From Nitrosospira sp. (GTDB lineage Bacteria; Pseudomonadota; Gammaproteobacteria; Burkholderiales; Nitrosomonadaceae): a DNA stretch of 64,000 nucleotides. Numbering within the stretch: the stretch's first letter is position 1; each line of letters starts with the position of its first letter. Location: contig JACDGV010000012.1 in assembly GCA_013821425.1 (NCBI GenBank), positions 28,555 through 92,554 of the forward strand, written 5' to 3'. The notes under the pieces are model-generated. The model saw nothing but the letters and a program-made list of their open reading frames with translations. It did not search any database and was not told where the DNA came from. Positions 1-9,739 of this stretch are shown here, piece after piece. The position numbers and the translations under genes were made by a program.

Positions 1-1
1 T

Positions 2-595
2 AATTTCTTGGCCCGGTTTTTCGATCCCTATGGCAACTACCGCCGGGAATTCGGCAACGACTTGGAACCGATATTCGAGTCGGCCCGGCTGCTTGCCATT
101 GCTCTTAACACCACTCGCCGTTACCGCCACACGGATGGCGAGGTGTCAAAAGCACAAATCGAACGCGTGGCCAGCCGCCTGGAGATGGCGTCTGCAAACC
201 AATTGCGTATTGTTATCACGCACCAACCGGTGTGCGTGATACAGGTAAAGGATGAAACCAATTTGCTGCACGGTTATGAGGCCGCCGTACACCGATGGGC
301 TGCTGCCGGTGCCGACCTGATTCTGGGCGGCCATATCCATCTGCCTTACGTGTGTCCCCTGCATGAACGCTATGTCGGACTCCGACGCCGCGTCTGGGCC
401 GTACAGGCGGGCACCGCAGTGTCGCGGCGTGTACGTCATGGCGGAAGCAATTCGATCAACATGATCCGTTACGAGGTCTCGCAACGGCAGCGCTACTGCA
501 CGGTTGAACGTTGGGACTACTCCGCGCCGACGCAAAGGTTTGTGAGGGCCGCAATCGACGCATTGCCCTTTGATGCTTCGGTCGATACAGGCTGA
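2..595 (+). CDS. Metallophosphoesterase, 5'-truncated by window edge
   Basis: C-terminal part of a calcineurin-like metallophosphoesterase. Two metal-site motifs of the family are visible: VITHQPV around residue 70 and LGGHIHLPYV around residue 105 (the GHxH block). The N-terminal blocks (DxH, GDxxD, GNHD) are missing. The reading frame is open to the left edge, so the gene begins outside the window. The TTG at 8 is an in-frame codon but would give a protein without half its metal ligands, so I do not take it as the start. Members of this family hydrolyse phosphodiester or phosphomonoester bonds; the substrate (cyclic nucleotide, nucleotide or phospholipid) cannot be told from this fragment. 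A 216-bp gap separates it from prpD on the same strand. Confidence 0.75.
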   Translation, partial: NFLARFFDPYGNYRREFGNDLEPIFESARLLAIALNTTRRYRHTDGEVSKAQIERVASRLEMASANQLRIVITHQPVCVIQVKDETNLLHGYEAAVHRWAAAGADLILGGHIHLPYVCPLHERYVGLRRRVWAVQAGTAVSRRVRHGGSNSINMIRYEVSQRQRYCTVERWDYSAPTQRFVRAAIDALPFDASVDTG

Positions 596-797
596 ATCCA
601 TCCGGATAGAAAACACCGACTGGAGACTGCTTTGCCACGCTGCGCCGCTGGGTTGCCAGCGTCGCTCGTTGCCTTGTACTGCCAATCGCTCATTCATTAC
701 TATTTTTGAAGAGTCGGGCATTAAATAGAAATGGTTTAGAGAAGACCCTGGTTTCCCGTTTTAAGGGAAAGACAATGCTACGGTCGATGACCCGCTC

Positions 798-803
798 TAT
801 AAT
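798..803 (+). promoter_or_regulatory. Perfect -10 hexamer 8 bp before the prpD start codon
   Basis: TATAAT at 798-803 is followed by only eight bases before the prpD ATG at 812. A transcript started at the usual distance would begin at or within a few bases of the ATG, giving a leaderless or nearly leaderless mRNA. No Shine-Dalgarno sequence lies between. No convincing -35 is seen at 16-18 bp spacing. Confidence 0.5.
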
Positions 804-811
804 ACGCACCC

Positions 812-2263
812 ATGTCGCCCGACACCTCCAATATTCGTTCCCAGCCCGACCAAATTCTTGTTGACATCGCAGACTATGTCGTTGACCGGGAGATTCAAAG
901 CGCGCTCGCCTATGACACCGCCCGTTACTGTCTTCTCGATTCACTGGGTTGCGCCATGCAAGCGCTTACTTACCAAGCATGTGCGCGACTTGTGGGGCCA
1001 ATTGTTCCTGGGGCGACCGTCCAATGTGGAGCCCGCATTCCCGGCACGGGCTTCCAGCTCGATCCGGTACAAGCTGCGTTCAATATTGGCACGATGATTC
1101 GCTGGCTGGATTTCAACGATACGTGGCTGGCCGCCGAGTGGGGGCACCCATCAGATAACCTGGGGGGCATTCTCGCCGTTGCTGACTGGTGTTCACGAAA
1201 CGCGGTGACTGAGGGAAAAAACCCCTTCCTGGTACGCGACGTGTTGACAGCGATGATTAAGGCATATGAAATTCAGGGCTGCCTTGCATTGGAGAACAGT
1301 TTTAATAAAGTGGGTCTGGATCATGTAGTCCTGGTGAAGGTTGCGTCGGTCGCGGTGGTGACGCATTTGCTGGGGGGGAGCCGGGATCAGGTGATCGATG
1401 CTCTTTCGCAAGCATGGGCGGATGGGCAAGCGCTACGTACGTATCGTCACGCGCCCAATACCGGCTCACGTAAATCCTGGGCAGCGGGTGATGCCACTAG
1501 CCGGGCGGTGTGGCTCGCGCTTATCACGCTGAGAGGGGAAATGGGTTACCCCACCGTGCTGACCGCTAAAACCTGGGGATTTTATGATGTGCTGTTCAAG
1601 GGAAAGCCCTTCGGTTTTCAGAGACCGGTCAGAGAGTGGGGCTCTTACGTGATGGAAAACGTCTTGTTCAAGATTTCCTTCCCTGCAGAGTTCCACTCCC
1701 AGACCGCGGTGGAATGCGCAATGAAACTGCATCCTTGCGTGAGGGAGCGGATCGGCGATATCAGCAAAATAACCATTCGAACTCACGAGGCCGCGATCCG
1801 CATTATCGATAAAAAAGGGCCGCTCACCAATTATGCCGATCGCGATCACTGTATTCAATACATCATTGCGGTGCCACTTATTTATGGACGGCTCACCGCT
1901 GAAGATTACGAGGATGCCATTGCCACTGATCCACGCATTGACGAATTGCGCGATAAAATGACCTGTGTCGAGGATCCTGAATTTACAAGGGACTATTACA
2001 ATCCTCAAAAACGGGCTATCACCAATGGTCTCGAGGTGGAGTTCAAGGATGGCAGCAGACTGAATGAAATCGTGGTGGAGTACCCTATCGGCCACAGATT
2101 ACGCCGCAACGAAGGTATCCCATTGCTGGAAAAAAAATTCAGAATTAACCTTGCGCGGCGCTTCCCCGCAAGGCAACAGAGGTCGATACTTGGCCTGTGC
2201 CTTGATCAGAAAAAGCTGGAAACCACGCCCGTTAACGAGTTTGTTGATATGTTCCTGGTTTGA
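812..2263 (+). CDS. prpD: 2-methylcitrate dehydratase (MmgE/PrpD family)
   Basis: PrpD dehydrates 2-methylcitrate to 2-methyl-cis-aconitate in propionate catabolism; the E. coli enzyme also acts on citrate. The 483-residue product has the length of E. coli PrpD and resembles it from end to end: IVDIADYV-like N terminus, [16 protein letters not shown] near residue 95, [47 protein letters not shown] near 290, [10 protein letters not shown] near 345, and a C-terminal [10 protein letters not shown]. The start agrees with that alignment. It is an orphan: no prpB or prpC is in the window, but aconitase A lies 3.5 kb downstream on the same strand. An in vivo role in propionate breakdown is therefore not demonstrated by context; a side role in citrate or methylcitrate clearance is possible. 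Confidence 0.93.
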   Translation: MSPDTSNIRSQPDQILVDIADYVVDREIQSALAYDTARYCLLDSLGCAMQALTYQACARLVGPIVPGATVQCGARIPGTGFQLDPVQAAFNIGTMIRWLDFNDTWLAAEWGHPSDNLGGILAVADWCSRNAVTEGKNPFLVRDVLTAMIKAYEIQGCLALENSFNKVGLDHVVLVKVASVAVVTHLLGGSRDQVIDALSQAWADGQALRTYRHAPNTGSRKSWAAGDATSRAVWLALITLRGEMGYPTVLTAKTWGFYDVLFKGKPFGFQRPVREWGSYVMENVLFKISFPAEFHSQTAVECAMKLHPCVRERIGDISKITIRTHEAAIRIIDKKGPLTNYADRDHCIQYIIAVPLIYGRLTAEDYEDAIATDPRIDELRDKMTCVEDPEFTRDYYNPQKRAITNGLEVEFKDGSRLNEIVVEYPIGHRLRRNEGIPLLEKKFRINLARRFPARQQRSILGLCLDQKKLETTPVNEFVDMFLV

Positions 2264-2293
2264 CCCGTTTTTCCCCAGTCGTAAAGCAGGACG

Positions 2294-3721
2294 TCATTTC
2301 GATCCATGCCCGGTCGTGCCGCGGTTGCCCGGATTTCCCGGTTCATCAGTATTGAGAAATATTTTAAGAGCCGTCAGCCTCACCTTCCACGACGAAGTCA
2401 AGGCGGGGTCGCCCGCCAACCCGTTAACCAACTGTTCCACACCATCGATTTGTGCCGAATCGCACGAGAGTAAATAGCTTCGCAACTCGCCACCAGTCGT
2501 GATTCCGGTACGACGCACGAATTCCGGATAATCTTCCCTCAAATGGGCCGCAAGCCATGCCTCGTCTATCCACTTTATTAGCTGGTTATAACTGAAGCAG
2601 GTCCGTACCGCGAGATCGACAGCATCGGCATTGCTCAAATTTTCGATGTTATCGAACCCTTCTCGTTCCAGCCTCAATTCATGCGAATAACTGATTCCTG
2701 CTAGCATGGAAAGCGGAAGCGCACGGTAACTATCACCGGGAATAATATTCCTCACGACCTTAAGCACGATACGCTCCAGCGCTAGTGACGCCCGTTTTGG
2801 ATAAAAGCCAAAGAAGAAGGCCACGACGGGAAGCAGGCTCAGGGTGGCCGGTATTGCCGCGCCTGCTTCATCGGAATAACTTTCGGAACGCTTGTCGGGA
2901 ATTGGAGCGCCAGCTGCCGAAGACTCGACAGTGGACACGGATCCAGCAGAATCAGCGCCTTGGGCAACCGTCGAGGCCGGAATGGATTCAAGCTCGACAG
3001 GCACGGCAAGGTTGAAAGCAAAGGAGAGCACCAGGGCCAGTATGCTTGCCACTATCATCCGGATGGAACCATCGACAAAAGTGTGAGCAGTCAAGTCCAG
3101 CGTGAAGTATGCGCGGACCACGGAGCCGATGAAATAGACGTAGGCGCCCAGGAAACCGAATTGGAAGGCGATCTGATTGCGGATAAGATGGGAATAATAG
3201 GCGTCTGGATTTTTTTCATATAACTCGGCAAAAGGTCCCATGGTCAACATATTTGCGCCAAGACTGAAATCCACGCCTGCTCCGCCACCTGAAGAGACGG
3301 GCTTGAACAGAAGCAGGATCGAAACGCCGAGCAGCACGACTGTGGTGGTTATCCAGACACTTCCCCGGTAGCTGCTAAATGAAGGGCGCCCTCCCATCCT
3401 TCTGTTTATTTCCCCGCGACGCTCGACCGGGATCTCGTACTGTAGACGGCGTTCCTTTCGGGTCGCCATCGTTTGTATATAGCTTAGAGCAAGCGATGGC
3501 ACTACCAGTACTGTTAGCAACGCCATGACAAGGTTATACTGAAAGAATACGGGGTCAAACCAATGGGCGATTGCCCGGAAATCGCGGTGTATGACTCCGT
3601 CGCTCGGTGCTGGACCCAATGCGGACTCCACTCCCAAGCCGATAATAAAGAGCGCAGGCACCAGAAAGACCGCCCAGTCGTACCATGACATATCATATTT
3701 CTTTCCCCCGTCTTGATCCAT
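2294..3721 (-). CDS. Six-span membrane protein of unknown function
   Basis: 475 residues that I do not recognise as a named family. Hydrophobic segments are at about 14-33, 63-84, 121-140, 184-206, 220-241 and 288-308. A Ser/Ala/Pro-rich low-complexity loop (about 248-285) separates spans five and six. The last 150 residues are soluble and helical, with a stretch (REGFDNIENLSNADAVDLAV, about 353-372) that looks like a helix-hairpin-helix. The gene starts 18 bp after the lipase-like gene on the same strand, so the two are probably co-transcribed. The pairing suggests a role at the envelope, but there is no motif that supports a specific reaction. Confidence 0.75.
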   Translation of the reverse strand: MDQDGGKKYDMSWYDWAVFLVPALFIIGLGVESALGPAPSDGVIHRDFRAIAHWFDPVFFQYNLVMALLTVLVVPSLALSYIQTMATRKERRLQYEIPVERRGEINRRMGGRPSFSSYRGSVWITTTVVLLGVSILLLFKPVSSGGGAGVDFSLGANMLTMGPFAELYEKNPDAYYSHLIRNQIAFQFGFLGAYVYFIGSVVRAYFTLDLTAHTFVDGSIRMIVASILALVLSFAFNLAVPVELESIPASTVAQGADSAGSVSTVESSAAGAPIPDKRSESYSDEAGAAIPATLSLLPVVAFFFGFYPKRASLALERIVLKVVRNIIPGDSYRALPLSMLAGISYSHELRLEREGFDNIENLSNADAVDLAVRTCFSYNQLIKWIDEAWLAAHLREDYPEFVRRTGITTGGELRSYLLSCDSAQIDGVEQLVNGLAGDPALTSSWKVRLTALKIFLNTDEPGNPGNRGTTGHGSK

Positions 3722-3739
3722 GCTTTCCCCCTCTCCGTT

Positions 3740-4483
3740 TTAGCCAGTTTTATCCTCTGCCGAAGCCACAGCCTCGGCAGAGGCCCGCGTCCAGAAAGGG
3801 AGGTGATCAAAGGGCCGCGCCGACCGGGCATCGGGAAAACCCAGGCTCCATCCGATAAGCTCCAGATGATCCGCACGCACGATGCCGCGAAATCTCCCCC
3901 ATTGGGCGGAGCTAACAGGCACCATGCCGTCGTTCCCCTCGGGAATGACCCGTCCGTAGGGACGGAACCAGAATGGAAGCTCCTCAAGAGGGCGGCAGCT
4001 TGCGTAGGAGGAATAGTCCACATCCTCGCGGTCCGGAATGGGCATCGCCGCGCGTGCTTCGGGGGTCAGTTCGCTCAAGCCGGGTTTACCGATGTGCCGG
4101 ATCCAGGCTGGGATGGGTCCGCGCGATCTGAGAGCCCATTCTGCCAAGGGCGTGCCCCGGTGTGGTGACGAAATGGTGAGCAGACTTTTTATGCGCCGAT
4201 CCGGATCAAGATAGGTGATCAGATATCGTCCGTCCAGTCCTCCCATGCTATGCCCGATCAAGGCAAACGCAGGGGTACTGCTGCGGAAAAGTCGGCGGGC
4301 AAGTATCTCCGCGCGCATGGCTATGGTACCCGCAGCCGGCACCTGCGGTATGAGGGGAGTGATATCATGTGCCCGGTACAAGGCCCTTTTTACCCCGCGA
4401 AAATATTCGATGGGCCCGCAATGTGAAAAACCGAGAAAACCGTGCACCAGGACCAGCGTGGGAGAAACCATACATCCGCCCAT
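3740..4483 (-). CDS. Lipase-like alpha/beta hydrolase
   Basis: 247 residues with an alpha/beta-hydrolase fold pattern: oxyanion-hole HGFLG at residues 14-18, nucleophile elbow GHSMGG (Ser79), a likely acid in GNDGMVPVSS near 194 and a likely catalytic His in DHLELIG near 215. The arrangement and the strand before HG (LVLVHG) resemble bacterial triacylglycerol lipases. No signal peptide is visible, so it may be cytoplasmic or membrane-associated. The first ATG (4483) lacks a ribosome-binding site; the Met five codons later (4471) is preceded by GGGCGGA and may be the true start. First gene of a probable pair with the membrane protein downstream. Esterase rather than true lipase activity cannot be excluded. 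Confidence 0.8.
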   Translation of the reverse strand: MGGCMVSPTLVLVHGFLGFSHCGPIEYFRGVKRALYRAHDITPLIPQVPAAGTIAMRAEILARRLFRSSTPAFALIGHSMGGLDGRYLITYLDPDRRIKSLLTISSPHRGTPLAEWALRSRGPIPAWIRHIGKPGLSELTPEARAAMPIPDREDVDYSSYASCRPLEELPFWFRPYGRVIPEGNDGMVPVSSAQWGRFRGIVRADHLELIGWSLGFPDARSARPFDHLPFWTRASAEAVASAEDKTG

Positions 4484-4770
4484 TATTAGTATTCACAGAC
4501 ACTATGCCCCCTGCGCTATAGGCCAGGACTTGCTGCATCACGCCGGACGCCAGCGCAAGCGGTGGCCGGCTACAGGCGCTACGCAACTTATTGCCTTTCA
4601 GTTTTCATATTACACGATTTTCGGACTGGCGCAGCGTCCATGCCAGAGACATGCGTGATGGCCCTCCAATCCGGGCTTTCCCCCTTCAGTTGCGCGCTAA
4701 AAATGAAAAGAATCAGCTTCAATTCGTGGCAGTCGCGCATTTAACGGGAATAAAATTGGACGACATATTC

Positions 4771-5568
4771 ATGGTAAAGTCGTTATTCACCAAGGTAAAG
4801 GATCGGGAACAAGTGAAGATAACTTGCGACATCAAGGGTAAGATAGCGCTGGTTACTGGAGCAAATCGTGGAATCGGCAAGGCGATAGCAGAGGCGTTTC
4901 TGCATCACGGAGCAGCAGGGATCTATGCGGCGGTTCGTAATCCGGACTCCGCCGCGCCCTTGATCGAACGCTACGGCGACAAGGTCGTTCCTGTTCAGCT
5001 GGATTTGTCCGAACCGGAGACTATCGCGGCTGCGAGCGGTACGGCGGGGGATGTCCAGGTAGTAGTCAATAATGCCGCTGTCTTCAGGGCTTCCACCCCG
5101 CTGGACAGTGACGCGATAGATGCGCTTGAGCTTGGCATGAAGATCAATGTGTGCGGTCTTATCCGCATGGCCCAGGGGTTTGCTCCGATTCTCAAGCAAA
5201 ACGGGGGTGGCGCGTTCGTGCAACTCAACTCGGTCGCGTCACTGAAATGCTCTTCCAACTTCGCGACCCACTGTGCTACCAAAGCGGCCGCTTACTCCAT
5301 TACACAGGCGTTGCATGAGTTGCTGGGACAAGAGGGCATAGCGGTGCTTAGTGTACATCCTGGTCTCATTGCCACCGATATGAGTGATGGCGCTGCCCTG
5401 AGCGGGACGCCCGAGCCTCCCCAGCTTGTGTCCGAGGGCATTGTTGCCGCACTGAAAGCAGGGGATTACCATCTCTTTCCCGACAAGATGGCCCGACGTA
5501 TTGAAAACGCTTACCACGGTTTTGCCGTGAGCGTGATAGAAGCGGATCTCGCAGAATATAAAGCCTGA
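4771..5568 (+). CDS. Short-chain dehydrogenase/reductase with His in place of catalytic Tyr
   Basis: SDR-family protein of 265 residues. The Rossmann glycine motif TGANRGIG (29-36) for NAD(P) binding and the NNAA motif are intact, and the catalytic Ser is in QLNSVASL. The YxxxK motif reads HCATK: the Tyr codon position is CAC, one transition away from TAC. Because that Tyr is the general acid/base in classical SDRs, activity may be altered or lost. The frame is open further upstream, but the family begins shortly before the glycine motif. ATG 4771 is used here; GTG 4813, preceded by AAGGATCGGGA, is an alternative. It is flanked by the divergent lipase gene and by acnA on the same strand. Substrate unknown. 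Confidence 0.85.
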   Translation: MVKSLFTKVKDREQVKITCDIKGKIALVTGANRGIGKAIAEAFLHHGAAGIYAAVRNPDSAAPLIERYGDKVVPVQLDLSEPETIAAASGTAGDVQVVVNNAAVFRASTPLDSDAIDALELGMKINVCGLIRMAQGFAPILKQNGGGAFVQLNSVASLKCSSNFATHCATKAAAYSITQALHELLGQEGIAVLSVHPGLIATDMSDGAALSGTPEPPQLVSEGIVAALKAGDYHLFPDKMARRIENAYHGFAVSVIEADLAEYKA

Positions 5569-5724
5569 AACAATCCAAAAAGAATCTCCAGTCCTTTGAC
5601 CGAAAATAATTGCAATGGGGCAGCGAGCGTGTCATTAGGCCAGATGCGTGCAATAACCCGATCCGTCATGGATGATCGTCCGCAAAGCTGGTAAATTTCG
5701 CAAATTGTTTTCGAGGAAGCGCTC

Positions 5725-8550
5725 ATGACCCATAACCTTTTCAACACCCTGAAGGAACTTCCTCTCTCCGCGAGCAGGACGGCAAGGTTTTATTCTTTGC
5801 CGGCCCTTGAGGCATCGGGTGAGGGCAGGATCTCGCGCCTGCCCGTTTCCATCCGCATCGTGCTGGAATCGGTTCTTCGCAACCACGATGGTAAAAAAGT
5901 AACCGAAGCGCATGTAAGACAGCTAGCCAGCTGGCAACCAAACGCAACTCGAATGGAAGAGGTTCCCTTCGTGGTATCGCGGATTTTGCTGCAGGATTTC
6001 ACCGGCATACCGCTCCTGGTCGATCTGGCCACAATGCGCGGTGTGGCAAAGAAAATGGGGCGGAATCCTAAAGTGGTCGAACCGATGGTACCGGTTGACC
6101 TGGTGGTCGATCACTCAGTGCAGGTCGATCACTACGGTAACAACGAGGCGCTCAAGCTGAACATGGAGATCGAATTCCGTCGCAACAATGAGCGCTACCA
6201 GTTCATAAAATGGGGTATGCAGGCTTTCGATACATTCAAGGTGGTGCCCCCCGGCATCGGTATTGTTCACCAGGTGAACCTGGAATATCTCGCCCGTGGG
6301 GTACACCAGAAAGATGGCGTTGTGTATCCCGATACACTTGTCGGCACCGATTCGCATACCACCATGATCAACGCGATAGGCGTGGTCGGCTGGGGCGTGG
6401 GCGGGATCGAGGCGGAGGCGGGAATGCTGGGTCAGCCGGTGTATTTTCTTACTCCCGATGTCGTCGGAGTGAATCTTACTGGCCGTTTGCGCGACGGAGT
6501 CACCGCTACAGACCTGGTATTGACTGTTACGGAGATGCTGCGCAACGCGCACGTGGTCGGCAAGTTCGTCGAGTTTTTCGGCGAGGGTACTGCATCGCTG
6601 GCGGTGCCGGACCGTGCCACCATCGCCAATATGGCCCCCGAATATGGCGCGACGATGGGTTTTTTCCCCGTGGATGACGCTACCATTGAGTATTTTAAGG
6701 GTACCGGGCGTAGCGACGAAGAAATCGACGCATTTCGATCCTATTTCAAAGCCCAGCAACTGTACGGTATCCCTCGTAAGGGGGAGATCGATTACACACG
6801 GGAACTGGAGCTTGATCTGGGAACCGTCACGTCGTCGCTAGCAGGGCCCCGCCGCCCTCAGGACCGCATCGAAATCGGGCACATTAAATCCAGATTTACC
6901 GAACTCTTCGCTAAACCCGTCACGGAAGGGGGATATGGTAGAGATAGGGCCGATCTTGGCCAGCGCCATGCGGTGCATGTTTGTAGTGACCAGCGTATCG
7001 ACACTGAGGCAGAGGATAGCTCAAGCCAGGATAACGTGAAACCGGGTACCGAGCGGCATATTGCGGAGATGGTCATCAATCGCCCGACACTGCATTCGGA
7101 TGACGCGGCAGTGTGCGTGCCTGACGGTCCAATCGACCTTGGTCACGGGGACGTTTTGATTGCCGCGATTACCTCCTGCACGAACACTTCCAACCCGAGT
7201 GTGCTGCTCGCCGCGGGGTTGCTGGCAAAGAAGGCTGTTGAAAAAGGACTGACTGTAAAGCCGCATATCAAGACTTCACTTGCGCCGGGATCGCGGGTGG
7301 TTACTGAGTATCTTACCGCTACCGGATTGCTGCCCTACCTGGAAAAACTCGGTTTTAATCTGGCGGGGTACGGCTGCACCACATGCATTGGCAACTCGGG
7401 CCCGCTATCCGGGCCGATCGAGGAAGTGATATTGGAGAGTGACCTGATCTGTGCGGCGGTGCTCTCCGGCAATCGCAATTTCGAGGCACGAATACATCCC
7501 AATATCCGGGCGAATTTCCTCGGTTCGCCACCCCTGGTAGTGGCCTATGCGCTGGCGGGAACCATGCTCAGGGATCTGGCAACTGAGGCGCTGGGTGTGG
7601 GGAAGGACGGCAAAGCTGTATGGCTTGCGGATCTATGGCCGAGCGAGGACGAGATTCAAAAACTGATGAAATTCGCTGCCAATGGGGACACGTTTCGCAG
7701 GCTTTACAGCAATTTAACAAAAGATCACCCACTGTGGAATGGCGTGTCATCTGTTTCGGGCCAAGTTTACAATTGGCCGGAATCCACATATATTGCCGAG
7801 CCGCCGTTCTTCGAGGATTTTTCGATGCGCCCGCGCGAACCGGGGAAAATAACTGATGCGCGTGTCCTGGCAATATTCGGCGACTCGGTCACTACCGATC
7901 ACATCAGCCCTGCCGGCGCCATCAAGGATACTTCTCCTGCTGGAAAATACCTGCTTGCAAGCGGGGTATCAAAGCCCGATTTCAATAGTTACGGCGCCCG
8001 GCGCGGCAACCACGAGGTGATGATGCGTGGCACCTTCGCCAACGTGCGCATCAAGAACCTGATGCTGCCTGGCAGCGAAGGGGGAATTACTCCGCATTAT
8101 CCGAATGGCCAGCAGATGAGCATTTACGACGCGGCGATGAGGTATATCGCAGACGGGGTCTCGACCCTGGTATTTGGCGGAGAGGAATATGGCGCCGGGT
8201 CCAGCCGTGACTGGGCTGCGAAAGGCACCCAGCTACTGGGGGTCAAGGCTGTGATCGCGAGGAGTTTTGAACGCATACACCGCAGCAATCTCATCGGCAT
8301 GGGCGTGCTGCCATTGCAATTTAAAGGTAATGACAGCGCTCAATCGTTAGGGATCAAAGGCGACGAACAATTCGATGTCCTGGGCTTGCAGGGCATCCAG
8401 CCACAGCAGAATGTGCTGCTTGTCATTCATGACGGAGACGGTTCACGCCGTGAAATTGACTTGCTATGCAGGATTGATACAGCCACCGAGGTAGACTACT
8501 ATCTGCACGGAGGCATATTACCCTACGTCCTCAGGGAGCTTTTGACTTGA
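5725..8550 (+). CDS. acnA: Aconitate hydratase A with a 50-residue insertion
   Basis: Interconverts citrate and isocitrate in the TCA cycle using a [4Fe-4S] cluster. The cluster cysteines are Cys485 ([10 protein letters not shown]) and Cys551/Cys554 ([10 protein letters not shown]). The substrate-binding and swivel-domain blocks [46 protein letters not shown] and [12 protein letters not shown] are intact. It follows AcnA rather than AcnB or AcnD. At 941 residues it is about 50 longer than E. coli AcnA. All the extra length lies between the [10 protein letters not shown] block (about 373) and the [10 protein letters not shown] block (about 476), in a polar stretch rich in D, E, Q and S. GAGGAAG precedes the ATG at good spacing. 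Same strand as prpD and the SDR; followed by a large hairpin. Confidence 0.96.
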   Translation: MTHNLFNTLKELPLSASRTARFYSLPALEASGEGRISRLPVSIRIVLESVLRNHDGKKVTEAHVRQLASWQPNATRMEEVPFVVSRILLQDFTGIPLLVDLATMRGVAKKMGRNPKVVEPMVPVDLVVDHSVQVDHYGNNEALKLNMEIEFRRNNERYQFIKWGMQAFDTFKVVPPGIGIVHQVNLEYLARGVHQKDGVVYPDTLVGTDSHTTMINAIGVVGWGVGGIEAEAGMLGQPVYFLTPDVVGVNLTGRLRDGVTATDLVLTVTEMLRNAHVVGKFVEFFGEGTASLAVPDRATIANMAPEYGATMGFFPVDDATIEYFKGTGRSDEEIDAFRSYFKAQQLYGIPRKGEIDYTRELELDLGTVTSSLAGPRRPQDRIEIGHIKSRFTELFAKPVTEGGYGRDRADLGQRHAVHVCSDQRIDTEAEDSSSQDNVKPGTERHIAEMVINRPTLHSDDAAVCVPDGPIDLGHGDVLIAAITSCTNTSNPSVLLAAGLLAKKAVEKGLTVKPHIKTSLAPGSRVVTEYLTATGLLPYLEKLGFNLAGYGCTTCIGNSGPLSGPIEEVILESDLICAAVLSGNRNFEARIHPNIRANFLGSPPLVVAYALAGTMLRDLATEALGVGKDGKAVWLADLWPSEDEIQKLMKFAANGDTFRRLYSNLTKDHPLWNGVSSVSGQVYNWPESTYIAEPPFFEDFSMRPREPGKITDARVLAIFGDSVTTDHISPAGAIKDTSPAGKYLLASGVSKPDFNSYGARRGNHEVMMRGTFANVRIKNLMLPGSEGGITPHYPNGQQMSIYDAAMRYIADGVSTLVFGGEEYGAGSSRDWAAKGTQLLGVKAVIARSFERIHRSNLIGMGVLPLQFKGNDSAQSLGIKGDEQFDVLGLQGIQPQQNVLLVIHDGDGSRREIDLLCRIDTATEVDYYLHGGILPYVLRELLT

Positions 8551-8584
8551 TAAAGGAAGAATGCTGGCTGCCGCTTGCGACAAG

Positions 8585-8645
8585 CCGGGCTTCTCGGTGA
8601 ACCGGGTGAGGGGAGGGTGAATCTGGTTCTTGCCGAGTAGCCCGG
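8585..8645. terminator. Long imperfect hairpin between convergent acnA and crp-like genes
   Basis: CCGGGCTTCTCGG (8585-8597) pairs with CCGAGTAGCCCGG (8633-8645) with a single mismatch, leaving a loop of about 35 bases. It fills the 103-bp gap between two converging genes. There is no U-tract on either side, so it is not a standard intrinsic terminator; a bidirectional transcription barrier or mRNA 3'-end protection is more likely. Confidence 0.4.
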
Positions 8646-8653
8646 GGCTCTCC

Positions 8654-9430
8654 TCAGTTTACAGCCCACAGCCTTTCACTGGTGTCCCGCTTAGCCGGCT
8701 CCCGCAAGGGTTCGGTGGCAACGCCGTTCCAGAGCAGACGCTCGTACTCATTATTCACGACTGCATAACATTCGCAGACAGAATTTTCCAGTTCTTCACG
8801 GTCTACAACGGTAATATGTCCGCGGCTATACCGGATGGCGCCGACTGTTTGCAATTTAAGCGCGGCCTGAGTCACGCTTTCGCGGCGAACGCCCAGCATA
8901 ATCGCAATTTGCTCGTGCGTCATCAGCAACTCATAGCCTCGCAACCGGTCCAGGCTCATCAAAAGGAAACGGGATAGCTGTTGCTCTACATTATGGTGCC
9001 GGTTGCAAACGGCATTCTGCGCCGTTTGCGTCATCAATGCCTGTGTGAAACGCAATACCAAGTCCTGCAGCTTTCCCTTGAAACCGAATTCCTTTCTTAG
9101 CGCGTCCGCCTTTACCCGGTATCCATTGCCCGCGCTTTGCACCACCGCTCCCGCAGGCGTACCGCCTCCACCCAAAAGAAACGACGTGCCGGTGAGCCCC
9201 TCATTGCCAATAACAGCAAGCCGCACGGATGCACCATTCTCCATGTAGTACAGAGGCGCGACAATGCTACTGGCGGGAAAGTACAGGTGAGTTATGGAGG
9301 AGCCGGGCTCATAAATGATCTGTCCCAGCGGCATCGGCGTGAATTCGAGATAAGGGCTAAGTCGTGCATAATCTTCCGCAGGGAGGGCGGCAAGAATTCG
9401 GTTTTGCTTCGGGCTCTGTAGTGAAAACAT
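8654..9430 (-). CDS. Crp/Fnr-family transcriptional regulator
   Basis: 258 residues with an N-terminal cyclic-nucleotide-binding-type beta barrel (about 20-120; MPLGQIIYEPGSSITHLYFP is the typical first half) and a C-terminal winged helix (about 150-225; LLMTHEQIAIMLGVRRESVTQAALKL is the recognition-helix region). It lacks the N-terminal cysteine cluster of FNR, so it is not an oxygen-sensing Fe-S type. The cAMP phosphate-cassette motif is not recognisable either, so the signal is unknown. Transcribed towards acnA. It has a long upstream gene-free region (9431-9968), which contains palindromes that could be autoregulatory sites. Genes of this type are frequent and mostly uncharacterised in nitrifying betaproteobacteria (general knowledge). 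Confidence 0.85.
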   Translation of the reverse strand: MFSLQSPKQNRILAALPAEDYARLSPYLEFTPMPLGQIIYEPGSSITHLYFPASSIVAPLYYMENGASVRLAVIGNEGLTGTSFLLGGGGTPAGAVVQSAGNGYRVKADALRKEFGFKGKLQDLVLRFTQALMTQTAQNAVCNRHHNVEQQLSRFLLMSLDRLRGYELLMTHEQIAIMLGVRRESVTQAALKLQTVGAIRYSRGHITVVDREELENSVCECYAVVNNEYERLLWNGVATEPLREPAKRDTSERLWAVN

Positions 9431-9640
9431 AAGAAATACCCTCTTTTATTAGGCTGTTGGTAGACTGTAATGTTGCCTTCAATCACAGATCGGGATGTTT
9501 GCCGGGAACACGAGTCCTCCTTTTTCATTGCCGCACCCGCGAGGCTACGCTATCCTGCTACTACAGCTGTAAGCACATATCGTGCCAGGATATATTTAGC
9601 CAAAAAAACAGTAGCTTAGTCCGAGGATAGAAAAGAAAAG

Positions 9641-9683
9641 CGTTTGCTTATTGTTGCTTATCAGCAACGAGAAACGGCTTTTT
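9641..9683 (+). terminator. Composite hairpin with U-tract, possible end of a small RNA
   Basis: An inner perfect stem GTTGCT (9653-9658) / AGCAAC (9663-9668) with a four-base loop is enclosed by CGTTT (9641-9645) / AAACG (9672-9676), followed by GC and TTTTT at 9679-9683. The shape is that of an intrinsic terminator on the + strand, but no + strand gene lies upstream: the crp-like gene is on the other strand. It could end an unannotated small RNA, or the inner palindrome could be an operator. Confidence 0.4.
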
Positions 9684-9718
9684 GATATTAACCTGCTGAG
9701 AACAAAGGATTATTACAT

Positions 9719-9739
9719 GTCGCCAAAAAGCGACTTTTT
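9719..9739 (+). terminator. Second terminator-like hairpin in the same gap
   Basis: GTCGC (9719-9723), loop CAAAAA, GCGAC (9730-9734) and TTTTT directly after. It is only 35 bp from the hairpin at 9641-9683. A 29-codon ORF (ATG 9717, stop about 9806, with AAGGA 8 bases upstream) overlaps it; a hairpin with a U-tract inside a start codon makes that ORF doubtful. Confidence 0.4.
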
